Origin: SHZI01 sp964417725 | GTDB taxonomy: Bacteria; Pseudomonadota; Gammaproteobacteria; Steroidobacterales; GCA-2729495 | Direction of reading: 5' to 3' | Assembly (NCBI GenBank): GCA_964417725.1 | Contig: CAYQIV010000001.1 | Coordinates: 124,001 to 188,000 of the forward strand | DNA length: 64,000 bases | Shown: positions 55,923-64,000 of the stretch, one piece after another | Layout of the letters: the number at the start of each line of letters is the position of its first letter | Numbering within the stretch: position 1 is the first letter of the stretch | The notes under the pieces: generated by a model | What the model saw: only the letters and a program-made list of their open reading frames with translations | What the model was told of the DNA's origin: nothing | Databases searched by the model: none | Position numbers and translations under genes: made by a program

Positions 55923-56705
55923 CTAGAGGCTGCTGTTCAGGTGGCCGCCATCGACCACCAGCAGACTGCCGGTCATGAAGCTGCCGGCATCGCCGGCGAG
56001 CAGCAGCAAGGGCCCATCGAGTTCATCCATCTCCCCTGGCCGACGCAACGGGATATGGCCGACAAGCTGTCTGCCTTCTGTGCTGTCGAGGAATGCCGTG
56101 GTGATGTCAGTGCGGAAATAGCCGGGTACCAGCGCGTTGACGCGGATGCCGTCGCGCGCCCATTCAAGCGCCAGAGCCCGCGTCAAGTGCAGCAGTCCGG
56201 CCTTGGAGGCCATGTAGGCGGCCACCGATTTCTGGGCCCTCAGACCGAGGATCGACGCCACGTTGATGATGCTCCCGGGGCGCCTCGCCGAGCGCAGCCG
56301 GGCGGCGAAGGCCCGGGCAGTGAAAAACGCGCCCCTGAGGTTGGTGTCGAGCACTGCATTCCAGTCGTCGTCGGTGATCTCGCTGGCGAAGGTCGGCCGG
56401 TTGACACCGGCGTTGTTGACCAGAATGGCCGGCATGCCCAGCGTCCCGACGACCTGGTCGAATGCGGCACTCACACTGCCCACGTCGCCCACGTCCATCG
56501 TGATGCACACCACCCTGCGCCCTGTGCCGTCAAGCAGCCGCGCGGTTTCGGCGAGCCGGTCGGCGCGGCGCGCGCACAGGGCGACATCGGCACCGGCCCG
56601 TGCCAGCACCCCGGCAAAGCGGCGCCCCAGGCCGCTGCCCGCGCCGGTGACGACCGCAACCCGGCCATCCAGTCGAAACCGCTGCATGTCGACGTCATTG
56701 CGCAT
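55923..56705 (-). CDS. Short-chain dehydrogenase/reductase
   Basis: A roughly 260-residue classical SDR with the cofactor loop VVTGAGSGLGRRFA, the NNAG motif, a catalytic serine (INVASILG) and YMASK with the Tyr-x3-Lys pair. It is probably a hydroxyacyl-CoA or sterol/terpenoid alcohol dehydrogenase using NAD(P). The start was placed at ATG 56705, with a GGGGGATGAG site upstream; GTG codons at 56711 and 56714 are alternatives. It heads the leftward operon SDR-APH-DUF6285-cytochrome. Confidence 0.88.
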   Translation of the reverse strand: MRNDVDMQRFRLDGRVAVVTGAGSGLGRRFAGVLARAGADVALCARRADRLAETARLLDGTGRRVVCITMDVGDVGSVSAAFDQVVGTLGMPAILVNNAGVNRPTFASEITDDDWNAVLDTNLRGAFFTARAFAARLRSARRPGSIINVASILGLRAQKSVAAYMASKAGLLHLTRALALEWARDGIRVNALVPGYFRTDITTAFLDSTEGRQLVGHIPLRRPGEMDELDGPLLLLAGDAGSFMTGSLLVVDGGHLNSSL

Positions 56706-56767
56706 GCTCACCACTCATCCCCCATGCAGGCGTTCTCTGGACTAGTAAACGGAACCTCGGCTAGTAT

Positions 56768-56782
56768 GTCAATGTCATTGAC
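56768..56782. promoter_or_regulatory. Perfect operator-like dyad between divergent operons
   Basis: GTCAATG-T-CATTGAC is a perfect 7-base inverted repeat with one central base, in the middle of the 96-base gap between the two divergent SDR genes. The length and symmetry fit a TetR-family operator. No regulator gene for it is in the window. Confidence 0.6.
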
Positions 56783-56801
56783 TATTTCGGCCACCACGGC
56801 C

Positions 56802-57740
56802 ATGGGGACAGCATTGCACGCCAACGCCGGTGGAGGTCGCGGTAGCCTGCGCTTCGACGGTCGCACGGTCATCGTCACTGGCGGGGGAACCGGCCTCGGG
56901 CGCGCCCATGCACACGAGTTCGCGCGTCGCGGCGCGTTTGTCATCGTCAACGACCCCGGCATGACGGTCGATGGCACAGCCAGCGGCGCGGCGGCCGCAG
57001 ATGTCGTCGTTGAGGAAATCCGGGCCGGTGGCGGCCAGGCCATGGCGAGCCGTGACTCGGTGATCGACGGCCACCGGATCGTCGAACTCGCCATGGACAA
57101 CCGTGGCCGCATTGATGCACTGATCAACAACGCCGGCATCCTGCGCGACCGGCGCTTTGCCCGGATGAGCGACGATGATTGGCAGGCCGTCTGCGACGTG
57201 CACCTCCTCGGCGCATGGCGAGTAACCCGTGCCGCATGGCCTCATCTGCTCGACAGCGGCCATGGCCGCGTCGTGTTCACGACATCTGCCGCAGGCCTGT
57301 ACGGCAATTTCGGCCAGGCCAACTACGCAGCGGCCAAGCTCGCCTTGGTCGGCCTGATGCAGACCCTTGCCCGCGAGGGCGCATCAAGGAAGCTCTTCTG
57401 CAATGCCATCGCCCCTCTCGCCGCGACACGACTCAGTGCCGGGGTCATGCCCGATGAGGTCGCACAACGCCTGCAACCGGAATGCGTGGCGCCATTTGTC
57501 GCCGTACTGGCTCACGAGTCCTGCCATGAAAACGGCGCGGTGTTCGAGGTCGGCGCCGGCTGGGCTGCCAGATTACGCTGGCAGCGCAGCCCCGGCCTGC
57601 GTTTTGCTGGCCCCGCAGATGGCACGGCCGAGTACATCGCCGCCCACTGGGGCGAACTGACGGACTTCTCCACGGGCTGCGACTATCCCGCATCGGCGGA
57701 GGACACACTGCGTGTTGCGCTCGCAGGTGGTGACCGGTGA
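56802..57740 (+). CDS. MFE-2-type 3-hydroxyacyl-CoA dehydrogenase (SDR)
   Basis: A roughly 312-residue SDR of the kind that forms the dehydrogenase part of peroxisomal multifunctional enzyme 2. Signature segments are FDGRTVIVTGGGTGLGRAHA, LINNAGILRDRRFARMSDDDW and FTTSAAGLYGNFGQANYAAAK, with the catalytic Ser, Tyr and Lys. It is expected to oxidise (3R)-hydroxyacyl-CoA, often of branched or sterol-side-chain acids. The start is uncertain (56802 chosen; 56766 or 56772 would place the operator dyad inside the gene). It overlaps the next gene by 4 bases. Confidence 0.88.
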   Translation: MGTALHANAGGGRGSLRFDGRTVIVTGGGTGLGRAHAHEFARRGAFVIVNDPGMTVDGTASGAAAADVVVEEIRAGGGQAMASRDSVIDGHRIVELAMDNRGRIDALINNAGILRDRRFARMSDDDWQAVCDVHLLGAWRVTRAAWPHLLDSGHGRVVFTTSAAGLYGNFGQANYAAAKLALVGLMQTLAREGASRKLFCNAIAPLAATRLSAGVMPDEVAQRLQPECVAPFVAVLAHESCHENGAVFEVGAGWAARLRWQRSPGLRFAGPADGTAEYIAAHWGELTDFSTGCDYPASAEDTLRVALAGGDR

Positions 57741-58534
57741 GTGATGCGGGAAGCACCGTGGCCCTGCATGTCGATGGTGCCGTGGCCCTGCTGAGCCTCG
57801 AGCGCGCCTCGGCCCGGAACGCAATGAACCACCGGATGAGGATGGCGCTGCACACGGCCCTGGCCACCATCGATGCAGAGGAAAGCATACGTGCCGTGGT
57901 GCTGACCGGCAGCGGCCCGGTGTTCTGCGCCGGGGCGGACCTGCGCGAATCCGGCAGCGGCAGCGTGGAACGCGAACTGCTCGACGAGTATCGGCCCTGC
58001 TTCGAGCTGATCGCAACGATGGACAAGCCTGTGATCGCCGCGGTCGCCGGATCCGCCTCGGGTGTCGGCATGTCGCTTGCGCTGCACTGCGACCTGCTGC
58101 TCATGGCTGAGGATGCCGTGCTCTCCGCTCCATTCATCGCCATGGGCCTGGTCCCCGACGGTGGTGCAGGCTGGATTCTGGTGCGCGAGCTCGGCTATCG
58201 GCGCGCCTTCGCACTGCTCCTCGACGGCGGGCAGATCCCTGCCCGACAGGCCCTGGCGCTCGGCCTGGCCAACGCGGTCATCGCAGCCGGCACGCTGCGC
58301 ACCGCTGCGCTGGCGATGGCCGGACGCCTCGCCAGCCTGCCGCGGGCCGGTGTGGCCGGTACCAAACGCATCATGCGAGGGGCGGTCCATGCAACCTTCG
58401 ACGAAACCTATGCGAAGGAGGCTGCCATGCAGGCGGACTGCGCGCAGGGCGAGTGGTTTCAGGCACGGCTGGCCGGGTTCCTCGGTCAGACGCCGCACCG
58501 CCCGTCACCCCCCGATTCACCCGGAGAACAATGA
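57737..58534 (+). CDS. Enoyl-CoA hydratase/isomerase-family protein
   Basis: A 265-residue crotonase-fold protein with the oxyanion-hole segments FCAGADLRES and AGSASGVGMSLALHCD. The two glutamates used by true hydratases are not present: their places read GMSL and APFIAMG. LVPDGG carries an aspartate as in isomerase-type members such as PaaG. It is more likely an enoyl-CoA isomerase or another crotonase reaction than a hydratase. It begins with GTG overlapping the SDR stop and ends one base into the acyl-CoA dehydrogenase ATG. Confidence 0.85.
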   Translation: MSDAGSTVALHVDGAVALLSLERASARNAMNHRMRMALHTALATIDAEESIRAVVLTGSGPVFCAGADLRESGSGSVERELLDEYRPCFELIATMDKPVIAAVAGSASGVGMSLALHCDLLLMAEDAVLSAPFIAMGLVPDGGAGWILVRELGYRRAFALLLDGGQIPARQALALGLANAVIAAGTLRTAALAMAGRLASLPRAGVAGTKRIMRGAVHATFDETYAKEAAMQADCAQGEWFQARLAGFLGQTPHRPSPPDSPGEQ

Positions 58535-59709
58535 TGGAACGGCTGCACTTCGACGATGAGCACGAGATGTTCAGGGATTCCGTGCGGCGCTTTTTCCGCG
58601 GTGAAATCGAACCGTTCCGGGAAAACTGGCACACTGCCGGGCAGGTCGACCCGGGCGCCTATGCCAAGGCAGGGCAGCAGGGACTGCTGTGCATGTTCGT
58701 CGCTCCGGCCTACGGCGGTGCCGGCATTGACGATTTTCGCTATGAGCAGATCATCATCGAGGAAAACCACCGCCACGGCGATCCGGGATTTTTCATCCAC
58801 CTGCACAACCGGCTGGTGGCACCCTACATCAGCGAACTCGGCACGGAGGAGCAGAAGCGCCGCTTCCTGCCGGGCTGTGTTGCCGGCACGACCATCCTCG
58901 GCATCGCCATGACCGAGGCACATGCCGGCAGTGACCTCGCCGGCATGAAGTGCCGTGCCGAAGACCACGGCGACCACTTCGTGCTCAGCGGACAGAAGAC
59001 ATACATCTCGAACGGCATCATCGGCAACCTGTACGTGGTCGCCGCCCGGACCAGCGCGGACACACCACGCCAGATCGGCCTGTTCCTGGTCGAAGACGGG
59101 ATGAGCGGTTTCTCGCGCGGCCGCAAGCTCAAGAAGATGGGACTTGAGTCACAGGACACCGCCGAACTGTACTTCGACAACGTCAGAATACCGAGAAGCC
59201 ATGTACTTGGTGACCCGACACAGGGATTCGGTTACCTGATGCGCTTCCTCGCCGAGGAACGACTCATCGGTGCCTGCACCTACATCGCCAACGCGCAGGT
59301 GGCATTCGACATCACCCTCGACTATATCCGTGAACGGCGCCTGTTCGGCCAGGCGGTCGGCGACTTTCAGGTCAACCGCTTCAAGATGGCCGACATGCGC
59401 ATGCGTATCGACATCGCGCAGTGCTATGTCGACCATTGCGTCATGCGGCACAACGAAGGCAAGCTCACCGGGGACATGGCGGCCCGCGCCAAACTCTTTA
59501 CCAGCGAACTCGAGGGCCAGGTCATGGATGAATGCGTACAGCTGCACGGTGGCGCCGGCTACATGGACGAGTACCGTATCTCGCGCATGTACCGCAACGC
59601 GCGCGTTTCACGCATCTATGCCGGCTCGTCCGAGGTGATGCGCGAGATCATCGCCCGCTCGATCGGTCTCGACCCACGAAAAAATTCTGCCGCGGGCCAG
59701 GCGGGCTGA
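58534..59709 (+). CDS. Acyl-CoA dehydrogenase (LCAD/isovaleryl-type)
   Basis: A 391-residue FAD enzyme with the flavin-contact segments MTEAHAGSDLAGMK and SGQKTYISNG, and VQLHGGAGYMDEYRISRMYRN near the end. The usual catalytic Glu of MCAD-type enzymes (IYEGT) is Ala here (IYAGSSEVM). A glutamate in LAEERLIG, where long-chain and isovaleryl enzymes have their base, likely takes over. It oxidises an acyl-CoA to the 2-enoyl-CoA, passing electrons to ETF. GGAGA precedes ATG 58534, which is coupled to the preceding stop. Confidence 0.9.
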   Translation: MERLHFDDEHEMFRDSVRRFFRGEIEPFRENWHTAGQVDPGAYAKAGQQGLLCMFVAPAYGGAGIDDFRYEQIIIEENHRHGDPGFFIHLHNRLVAPYISELGTEEQKRRFLPGCVAGTTILGIAMTEAHAGSDLAGMKCRAEDHGDHFVLSGQKTYISNGIIGNLYVVAARTSADTPRQIGLFLVEDGMSGFSRGRKLKKMGLESQDTAELYFDNVRIPRSHVLGDPTQGFGYLMRFLAEERLIGACTYIANAQVAFDITLDYIRERRLFGQAVGDFQVNRFKMADMRMRIDIAQCYVDHCVMRHNEGKLTGDMAARAKLFTSELEGQVMDECVQLHGGAGYMDEYRISRMYRNARVSRIYAGSSEVMREIIARSIGLDPRKNSAAGQAG

Positions 59710-59712
59710 CAC

Positions 59713-60897
59713 ATGGGCCCGCTGCACGGCTACCGCATCATCGAGCTGGCCGGCATCGGACCCGGACCGTTCTGCGGCATGATGCTCGGCGACATGGGCG
59801 CCGAAGTGATCCGCGTCGACCGGCCGGGCACGCCGCCCAGCGCCCAACGCCTCGATCCGCTGTGCCGAAACCGCCATTCGCTGGTCATCGACCTCAAGTC
59901 CAGCCAAGGCATCGACGTCCTGCTGCGACTCGTTGACCGCGCGCACGGCCTCTACGAAGGCTTTCGCCCCGGGGTGACCGAGCGTCTCGGCTGCGGGCCG
60001 CAGACATGCCTTGAACGCAACCCGAGGCTCGTCTACGGGCGGATCACCGGCTGGGGTCAGGAAGGCCCCATGGCGCATTTGGCCGGCCACGACATCAATT
60101 ACATCGCCCTGGCCGGCGCATTGCACGGTATCGGCCGGCAGGGGCAAAAGCCGCTACCACCGCTCAACCTCGTCGGCGACTTCGGCGGCGGCGGCATGCT
60201 CCTCGCCTTCGGCATGGTCTGCGCACTCCTCGAGGCGCAGCGCTCCGGCAAGGGTCAGGTGATCGATGCCGCGATGATCGATGGCAGCAATGCCCTTATG
60301 GCCACCTTCCACGGCTTTCGCGCCATGGGGATTTACGACGACCGGCCCGGCACCCATTTCCTGTCCGGTGCCGCTCCCTATTACGACACCTACGAAACCC
60401 GCGATGGAAAGTACGTGGCGATCGGCGCACTTGAGCCACAGTTTTACGACCGGCTGGTCGAGATCACCGGCGTCGACCCGCAGCGCTTCCGGCAGGGCCG
60501 GTTCAGCATGGGCCCCGGGCAAGCCGAACGCGAGTGCTGGGCCGTGCTCAAGGTGGAGCTGGCCGCCGTGTTCCGCACGCGGACCCGGGATGAATGGTGC
60601 GAGGCATTTGCCGGCAGCGATGCATGCTTTGCCCCCGTGTTGACGGCCGATGAAGCCAGCCAGCACCCACACCATGTGGCACGCGGCACGTTCATCAGGC
60701 TCGATGGCGTCCTCCAGCACGCACCGGCGCCGCGTTTCAGCGCTACACCGGCCCCGGCTCCCCGTGTCCCGCCGGCACCTGGCGCCGACAGCCGCGCCAT
60801 CCTCGGCGAGGCAGGTTTCGACGATGACGAGATCACTGCGCTGGCGGAAGGCGGCGTCATCGGCATTGACGCCGATTTGTCAACTCAGGTGACATGA
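59713..60897 (+). CDS. Alpha-methylacyl-CoA racemase (CaiB/BaiF family)
   Basis: A 394-residue class III CoA-transferase-fold enzyme. The catalytic residues of the mycobacterial racemase are present at the same positions: His126 and Asp127 (GHDINY), Asp156 (VGDFGGGG) and Glu241 (ALEPQF). This points to racemisation at C2 of 2-methylacyl-CoA rather than CoA transfer. Such an enzyme is needed to degrade methyl-branched side chains such as those of sterols or pristanic acid. It lies 3 bases after the dehydrogenase and overlaps the sulfatase gene by 4. Confidence 0.9.
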   Translation: MGPLHGYRIIELAGIGPGPFCGMMLGDMGAEVIRVDRPGTPPSAQRLDPLCRNRHSLVIDLKSSQGIDVLLRLVDRAHGLYEGFRPGVTERLGCGPQTCLERNPRLVYGRITGWGQEGPMAHLAGHDINYIALAGALHGIGRQGQKPLPPLNLVGDFGGGGMLLAFGMVCALLEAQRSGKGQVIDAAMIDGSNALMATFHGFRAMGIYDDRPGTHFLSGAAPYYDTYETRDGKYVAIGALEPQFYDRLVEITGVDPQRFRQGRFSMGPGQAERECWAVLKVELAAVFRTRTRDEWCEAFAGSDACFAPVLTADEASQHPHHVARGTFIRLDGVLQHAPAPRFSATPAPAPRVPPAPGADSRAILGEAGFDDDEITALAEGGVIGIDADLSTQVT

Positions 60898-62603
60898 TGG
60901 CATGCTCCGGAGACCATCAGCCCGGCAGGACCCTCGCTGTGCGGCATCCGCTGATCCGTGTTTTCTGCGCCATCCTGGGCCTCACCCAACCCGGCCTTGC
61001 CGACGCGGACTCAACTCAGGTCAGGCCGCCGCCTGTCCGACCCAATTTCCTGCTCATCGTCGCAGACGACCTCGGCTACACGGACATCGGTGCATTCGGC
61101 AGCGAGATCAGCACACCGAACCTGGACGCCATCGCCCGCAACGGCGTGCGCCTTGGCAACTTCCATGCGGCACCAACCTGCGCGCCGACCCGCGCCATGC
61201 TTCTCAGCGGCACCGACGCTCACCTTGCCGGCGTCGGCTCACAGGAAAACCTGGTGACGGAGAATCAGCGCGGCCGGCCAGGCTACGAGATGTACATGAC
61301 CGATCGCGTGGTGACTGTTGCAACGCTGTTGCGGGACGCCGGGTATCGCACGTACATGAGCGGTAAATGGCATCTGGGAACCATGCCGGAAGCACGGCCG
61401 GCAGCGCGCGGCTTTGAACGCTCCTGGGCATTGCTCGAAGGCGGTGGCAGCCACTTCGACAGATCGCCCATTTCACCACGCAACACCCGGACCACCTACC
61501 TCAGGGATGACCGCGAGCAATCGCTGCCCATCGACTTCTACTCTTCGGACCACTTCGCAAGTTCATTGCTCGAATTCCTTGCCACCGACGAGGGCGATGA
61601 GCGGCCATTCTTCGCCTACCTGGCCTTCACCGCACCACACTGGCCACTGCATGCACCGGACGAAGACATCGCACGCTATGCAGGCCGCTACGCCGATGGC
61701 TATGACACCCTGCGCCAACACCGCCTCGCCAAGGCCAGGCAGATCGGCATCATCCCGCCGGGAACCACAACCAGCCCGCCCCCTGCCGGACACCGCCGCT
61801 GGCAGGACCTGAACGACGGCGAGCGGCGCGAGGAAGCGCGGCGCATGGAAGTCTATGCCGCGATGATCGACCGCATGGACACCAATATTGGCCGGGTCAT
61901 CGCCTACCTCGAGCGCACCCGCCGACTCGACGACACCGTCGTCATCTTCATGTCGGACAACGGCGCCGAAGGGCATCGCATGGAAGATTACCCGTCTTTC
62001 GGTCGCTGGCTCTCCCGACACTACGACAACCGCCTGGAAAACATCGGCCGGCGCGGCTCGTTCACTTCGCTCGGACCGGGCTGGGCACATGCCGCGACGG
62101 CACCGTTCCATGTCTACAAGGGCTGGCTTGCCGAAGGCGGCACGCGTGCCAGCGCCATCATCGCCTACCCCGGGTTCACGCGCCGGGGCGAAATCAGCCA
62201 TGACTACGCCACAGTGATGGATGTGGCGCCGACACTGCTGGAATTGGCAGGCGTCGATCCGCCCACGACGAATTCCGACGGGAGGCAGGTACAACCCATG
62301 CGGGGACGCTCCATGGCGGCCTACCTGCGTGGTCAGCGTGCTGTCGTCCATACGGACGCCGAGGCGACGGGCTGGGCACTCTTCGGTCGGCGCGCCCTGC
62401 GTCAGGGGCGATGGAAGATCCGCTGGCTCGAGGCACCACATGGTCCCGGGAGGTGGCAGCTCTACGATATGGCGGTCGATTATGGCGAGACGCGTGACCT
62501 CGCCAGGGAACACCCCGCACTGCTGCGCTCGATGGTCGACAGATGGACGCGCTATGCGGGTGAGGTGGGCGTGATTCACCCGGACCGGCCGATCGCCTAC
62601 TGA
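60894..62603 (+). CDS. Exported arylsulfatase-type sulfatase
   Basis: The 569-residue sulfatase has a signal-like segment (HPLIRVFCAILGLTQPGLADA), the metal site VADDLGYTDIG and the formylglycine motif C96-A-P-T-R100 followed by MLLSGTDAHLAG. The Cys-type motif requires maturation by a formylglycine-generating enzyme, not seen in the window. The TGTDxHxAGxG style groups it with AtsA-like enzymes acting on alkyl or aryl sulfate esters. It overlaps both neighbouring acyl-CoA genes, so it is part of the catabolic operon. The natural ester is unknown. Confidence 0.9.
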   Translation: MMACSGDHQPGRTLAVRHPLIRVFCAILGLTQPGLADADSTQVRPPPVRPNFLLIVADDLGYTDIGAFGSEISTPNLDAIARNGVRLGNFHAAPTCAPTRAMLLSGTDAHLAGVGSQENLVTENQRGRPGYEMYMTDRVVTVATLLRDAGYRTYMSGKWHLGTMPEARPAARGFERSWALLEGGGSHFDRSPISPRNTRTTYLRDDREQSLPIDFYSSDHFASSLLEFLATDEGDERPFFAYLAFTAPHWPLHAPDEDIARYAGRYADGYDTLRQHRLAKARQIGIIPPGTTTSPPPAGHRRWQDLNDGERREEARRMEVYAAMIDRMDTNIGRVIAYLERTRRLDDTVVIFMSDNGAEGHRMEDYPSFGRWLSRHYDNRLENIGRRGSFTSLGPGWAHAATAPFHVYKGWLAEGGTRASAIIAYPGFTRRGEISHDYATVMDVAPTLLELAGVDPPTTNSDGRQVQPMRGRSMAAYLRGQRAVVHTDAEATGWALFGRRALRQGRWKIRWLEAPHGPGRWQLYDMAVDYGETRDLAREHPALLRSMVDRWTRYAGEVGVIHPDRPIAY

Positions 62604-63865
62604 TGATAACCCCTCCCGGTCCCGCAACAGGCACAGCTGACATGAGCGAACCACAGTGGATGGAATTGAGGCGCCGGGTCGAGGCGTTCATCGAAGCCCG
62701 CATCTACCCTGTCGAACACGAGCTGGACCACGGCACGCGGACACAGCGCAATCTGGTGATGGCCCGCCTCATCGACGAGGCGAAGGCGGCCGGGTTGTGG
62801 GCACTGGGGCACCCACGCGAAATCGGTGGCCAGGGCATGCCCTTCCTCGACTACGTCCATGTCAACGAGGTGATCGGCCGATCATTCCACGCGATGCAGG
62901 CCCTCGGTACGCTGTCGTTGCAGGACTGCCTGATGCTCCACCGCCATGCGGCGGAGAAGTGGCGCGATGTCTACCTGAAGCCACTGGTAGCGGGCGAGAT
63001 CATCCCCAGCTTCGCCATGACCGAGCCCGATGTCGCCAGTTCGGATCCTACCCAGCTGCAGACCACGGCCGTGCTCGAGGACGGGCACTGGGTAATAAAC
63101 GGACGCAAGTGGTTCACGACCGGCGCGGGCGATGCCGAGTACACCACCGTCATGTGTCGCACGGAACGCGATGCACCACGCCATGAATGCTTCAGCATGA
63201 TCATCGTGCCCACAAGCACGCGCGGATACCGTATCGTGCGCGAGACCCCCGTGCTCGGCATCAATGGTGGCCACTGGGAAGTCGAATACCGCAACGTGCG
63301 CGTACCCGGTGACCACCTGCTCGGATCGCGCGGCAAGGGCTTTGCGATCGCACAGCAACGACTTGGACCAGGAAGAATATTCCACTGCATGCGTTGGCTC
63401 GGACAAGCCCAGCGGGCTTTCGACCTGATGTGCCGACGGCTGCATGAACGCGAGGCGTTTGGCGAGTCCCTGGCACACAAGCAATTGATGCAGGCACATG
63501 TCTTCGAAAGCGCAGCCGAGATACAGGCCTGCCGTCTGCTGACGCTGGAAGCCGCCCGGCAACTCGACGCCGGCAGCGAGGCCCGCGAGATGATCGGCAT
63601 CATCAAGGTGACAGGCGCACGCATGTTGCACAACGTCATCGACCGCGCCATCCAGGTACACGGCGCTCTCGGGCTGACCGCCGACACGCCGCTTGACCGG
63701 ATGTACCGACATGCCCGCGAAGCGCGCATCTACGACGGCCCGGACGAGGTGCACATCCAGTCCATCGCCAGGCGCTACCTGAAACGCTATCGGGACGGTG
63801 GCCCGGGAGTCGACTTCGGCGTCGAGGGCCAGCGCAGGGGCGCCCCGGCGGTGTCTTTAAAATAG
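62603..63865 (+). CDS. Acyl-CoA dehydrogenase, ACAD10/11-type
   Basis: A roughly 420-residue dehydrogenase. FAMTEPDVASSDPTQLQ, INGRKWFTTGAGDAEY and IQVHGALGLTADTPL give the fold. The end RIYDGPDEVHIQSIARR is the DGPDEVH signature of ACAD10/11-like enzymes and lacks the usual catalytic Glu. Together with the APH kinase and DUF6285 protein it reconstitutes the phospho-elimination system for 4-hydroxyacyl-CoA. ATG 62603 overlaps the sulfatase stop; ATG 62642 (MSEPQW) is an alternative start with a more typical family N-terminus. Confidence 0.88.
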   Translation: MITPPGPATGTADMSEPQWMELRRRVEAFIEARIYPVEHELDHGTRTQRNLVMARLIDEAKAAGLWALGHPREIGGQGMPFLDYVHVNEVIGRSFHAMQALGTLSLQDCLMLHRHAAEKWRDVYLKPLVAGEIIPSFAMTEPDVASSDPTQLQTTAVLEDGHWVINGRKWFTTGAGDAEYTTVMCRTERDAPRHECFSMIIVPTSTRGYRIVRETPVLGINGGHWEVEYRNVRVPGDHLLGSRGKGFAIAQQRLGPGRIFHCMRWLGQAQRAFDLMCRRLHEREAFGESLAHKQLMQAHVFESAAEIQACRLLTLEAARQLDAGSEAREMIGIIKVTGARMLHNVIDRAIQVHGALGLTADTPLDRMYRHAREARIYDGPDEVHIQSIARRYLKRYRDGGPGVDFGVEGQRRGAPAVSLK

Positions 63866-63965
63866 GCACCTTTATTGACAAACAACGCAAGTCGTGACAT
63901 GCTTCCGCCACCTCGGCGCCCGTGTGCCGGGACTCCACCTGACGATCACCCGAGGGGCATTGGAC

Positions 63966-64000
63966 ATGAACAGCACCGCACAAGCCGCACAGCCGGCGCC
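63966..64000 (+). CDS. N-terminus of the next gene (partial)
   Basis: ATG 63966 follows a GAGGGG site 9 bases upstream and reads MNSTAQAAQPA to the window edge. TTGACA at 63,875-63,880 could be part of its promoter. The product cannot be identified from so few residues. Confidence 0.5.
   Translation, partial: MNSTAQAAQPA

Noticed and set aside
55488..56765. Long plus-strand extension upstream of the MFE-2-type SDR that would give a 750-residue fusion
   Set aside because: The extra part is antisense to the SDR and APH kinase genes and has no domain; the true start is near 56,802.

Overview
The window is GC-rich bacterial chromosome. The gene order in its left part (rimI/udg/pssA, hda next to purMN, apbC near metG, rnfABCDGE-nth) is that of a gammaproteobacterium. 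The genes point to an environmental, respiring, lipid- or terpenoid-degrading organism with an outer membrane (TonB receptors, PEP-CTERM proteins). I cannot name the genus from sequence alone. No rRNA, tRNA or CRISPR array was seen.

1-28,226 is dense housekeeping DNA. It holds rimI (cut by the window edge), a family 4 uracil-DNA glycosylase and pssA on the minus strand, then proS and a lytic transglycosylase. An acylphosphatase-porGAB operon follows, ending in a GltD-like NAD(P)H/ferredoxin module, then wrbA, hda, a CDP-alcohol phosphatidyltransferase, a DUF2066 protein, purMN, dcd and apbC. Next is a three-gene unit of a HEAT-repeat Ser/Thr kinase and two PilT-type ATPases, then metG, the complete Rnf complex and nth. 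Most neighbours overlap by 1-4 bases.

28,227-51,371 is looser accessory DNA with longer gaps and eroded genes. It has three proteins with exosortase (PEP-CTERM type) sorting tails, an IS91-family remnant, a PNPOx-like protein, a GDPD/PhoX pair for phosphate scavenging, and a small lipoprotein followed by a YadA-head-like fibre protein. A zinc uptake unit (DUF2946-like, ZnuD-like receptor, ZIP permease) comes next. After it lie a second TonB receptor, a decayed IS30-family element that has replaced the tail of a flavin amine oxidase, a membrane protein, a LysR regulator and a corA remnant.

51,372-64,000 is an acyl-CoA catabolic locus built around a divergent promoter with a perfect operator-like dyad (56,768-56,782). 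Leftward run an SDR, an APH-family kinase, a DUF6285 protein, an octaheme cytochrome with HEAT/TPR tail, and an NmrA-like reductase. Rightward run an MFE-2-type SDR, an enoyl-CoA isomerase-like protein, an LCAD-type acyl-CoA dehydrogenase, an alpha-methylacyl-CoA racemase with all three catalytic residues, an exported sulfatase and an ACAD10/11-type dehydrogenase. The APH kinase, DUF6285 protein and ACAD11-like dehydrogenase match the set that removes 4-hydroxyl groups through a phospho-intermediate (LvaABC, ACAD10/11). The locus is therefore best read as degrading a methyl-branched, probably hydroxylated and possibly sulfated isoprenoid or steroid-like acid. The substrate is inference.
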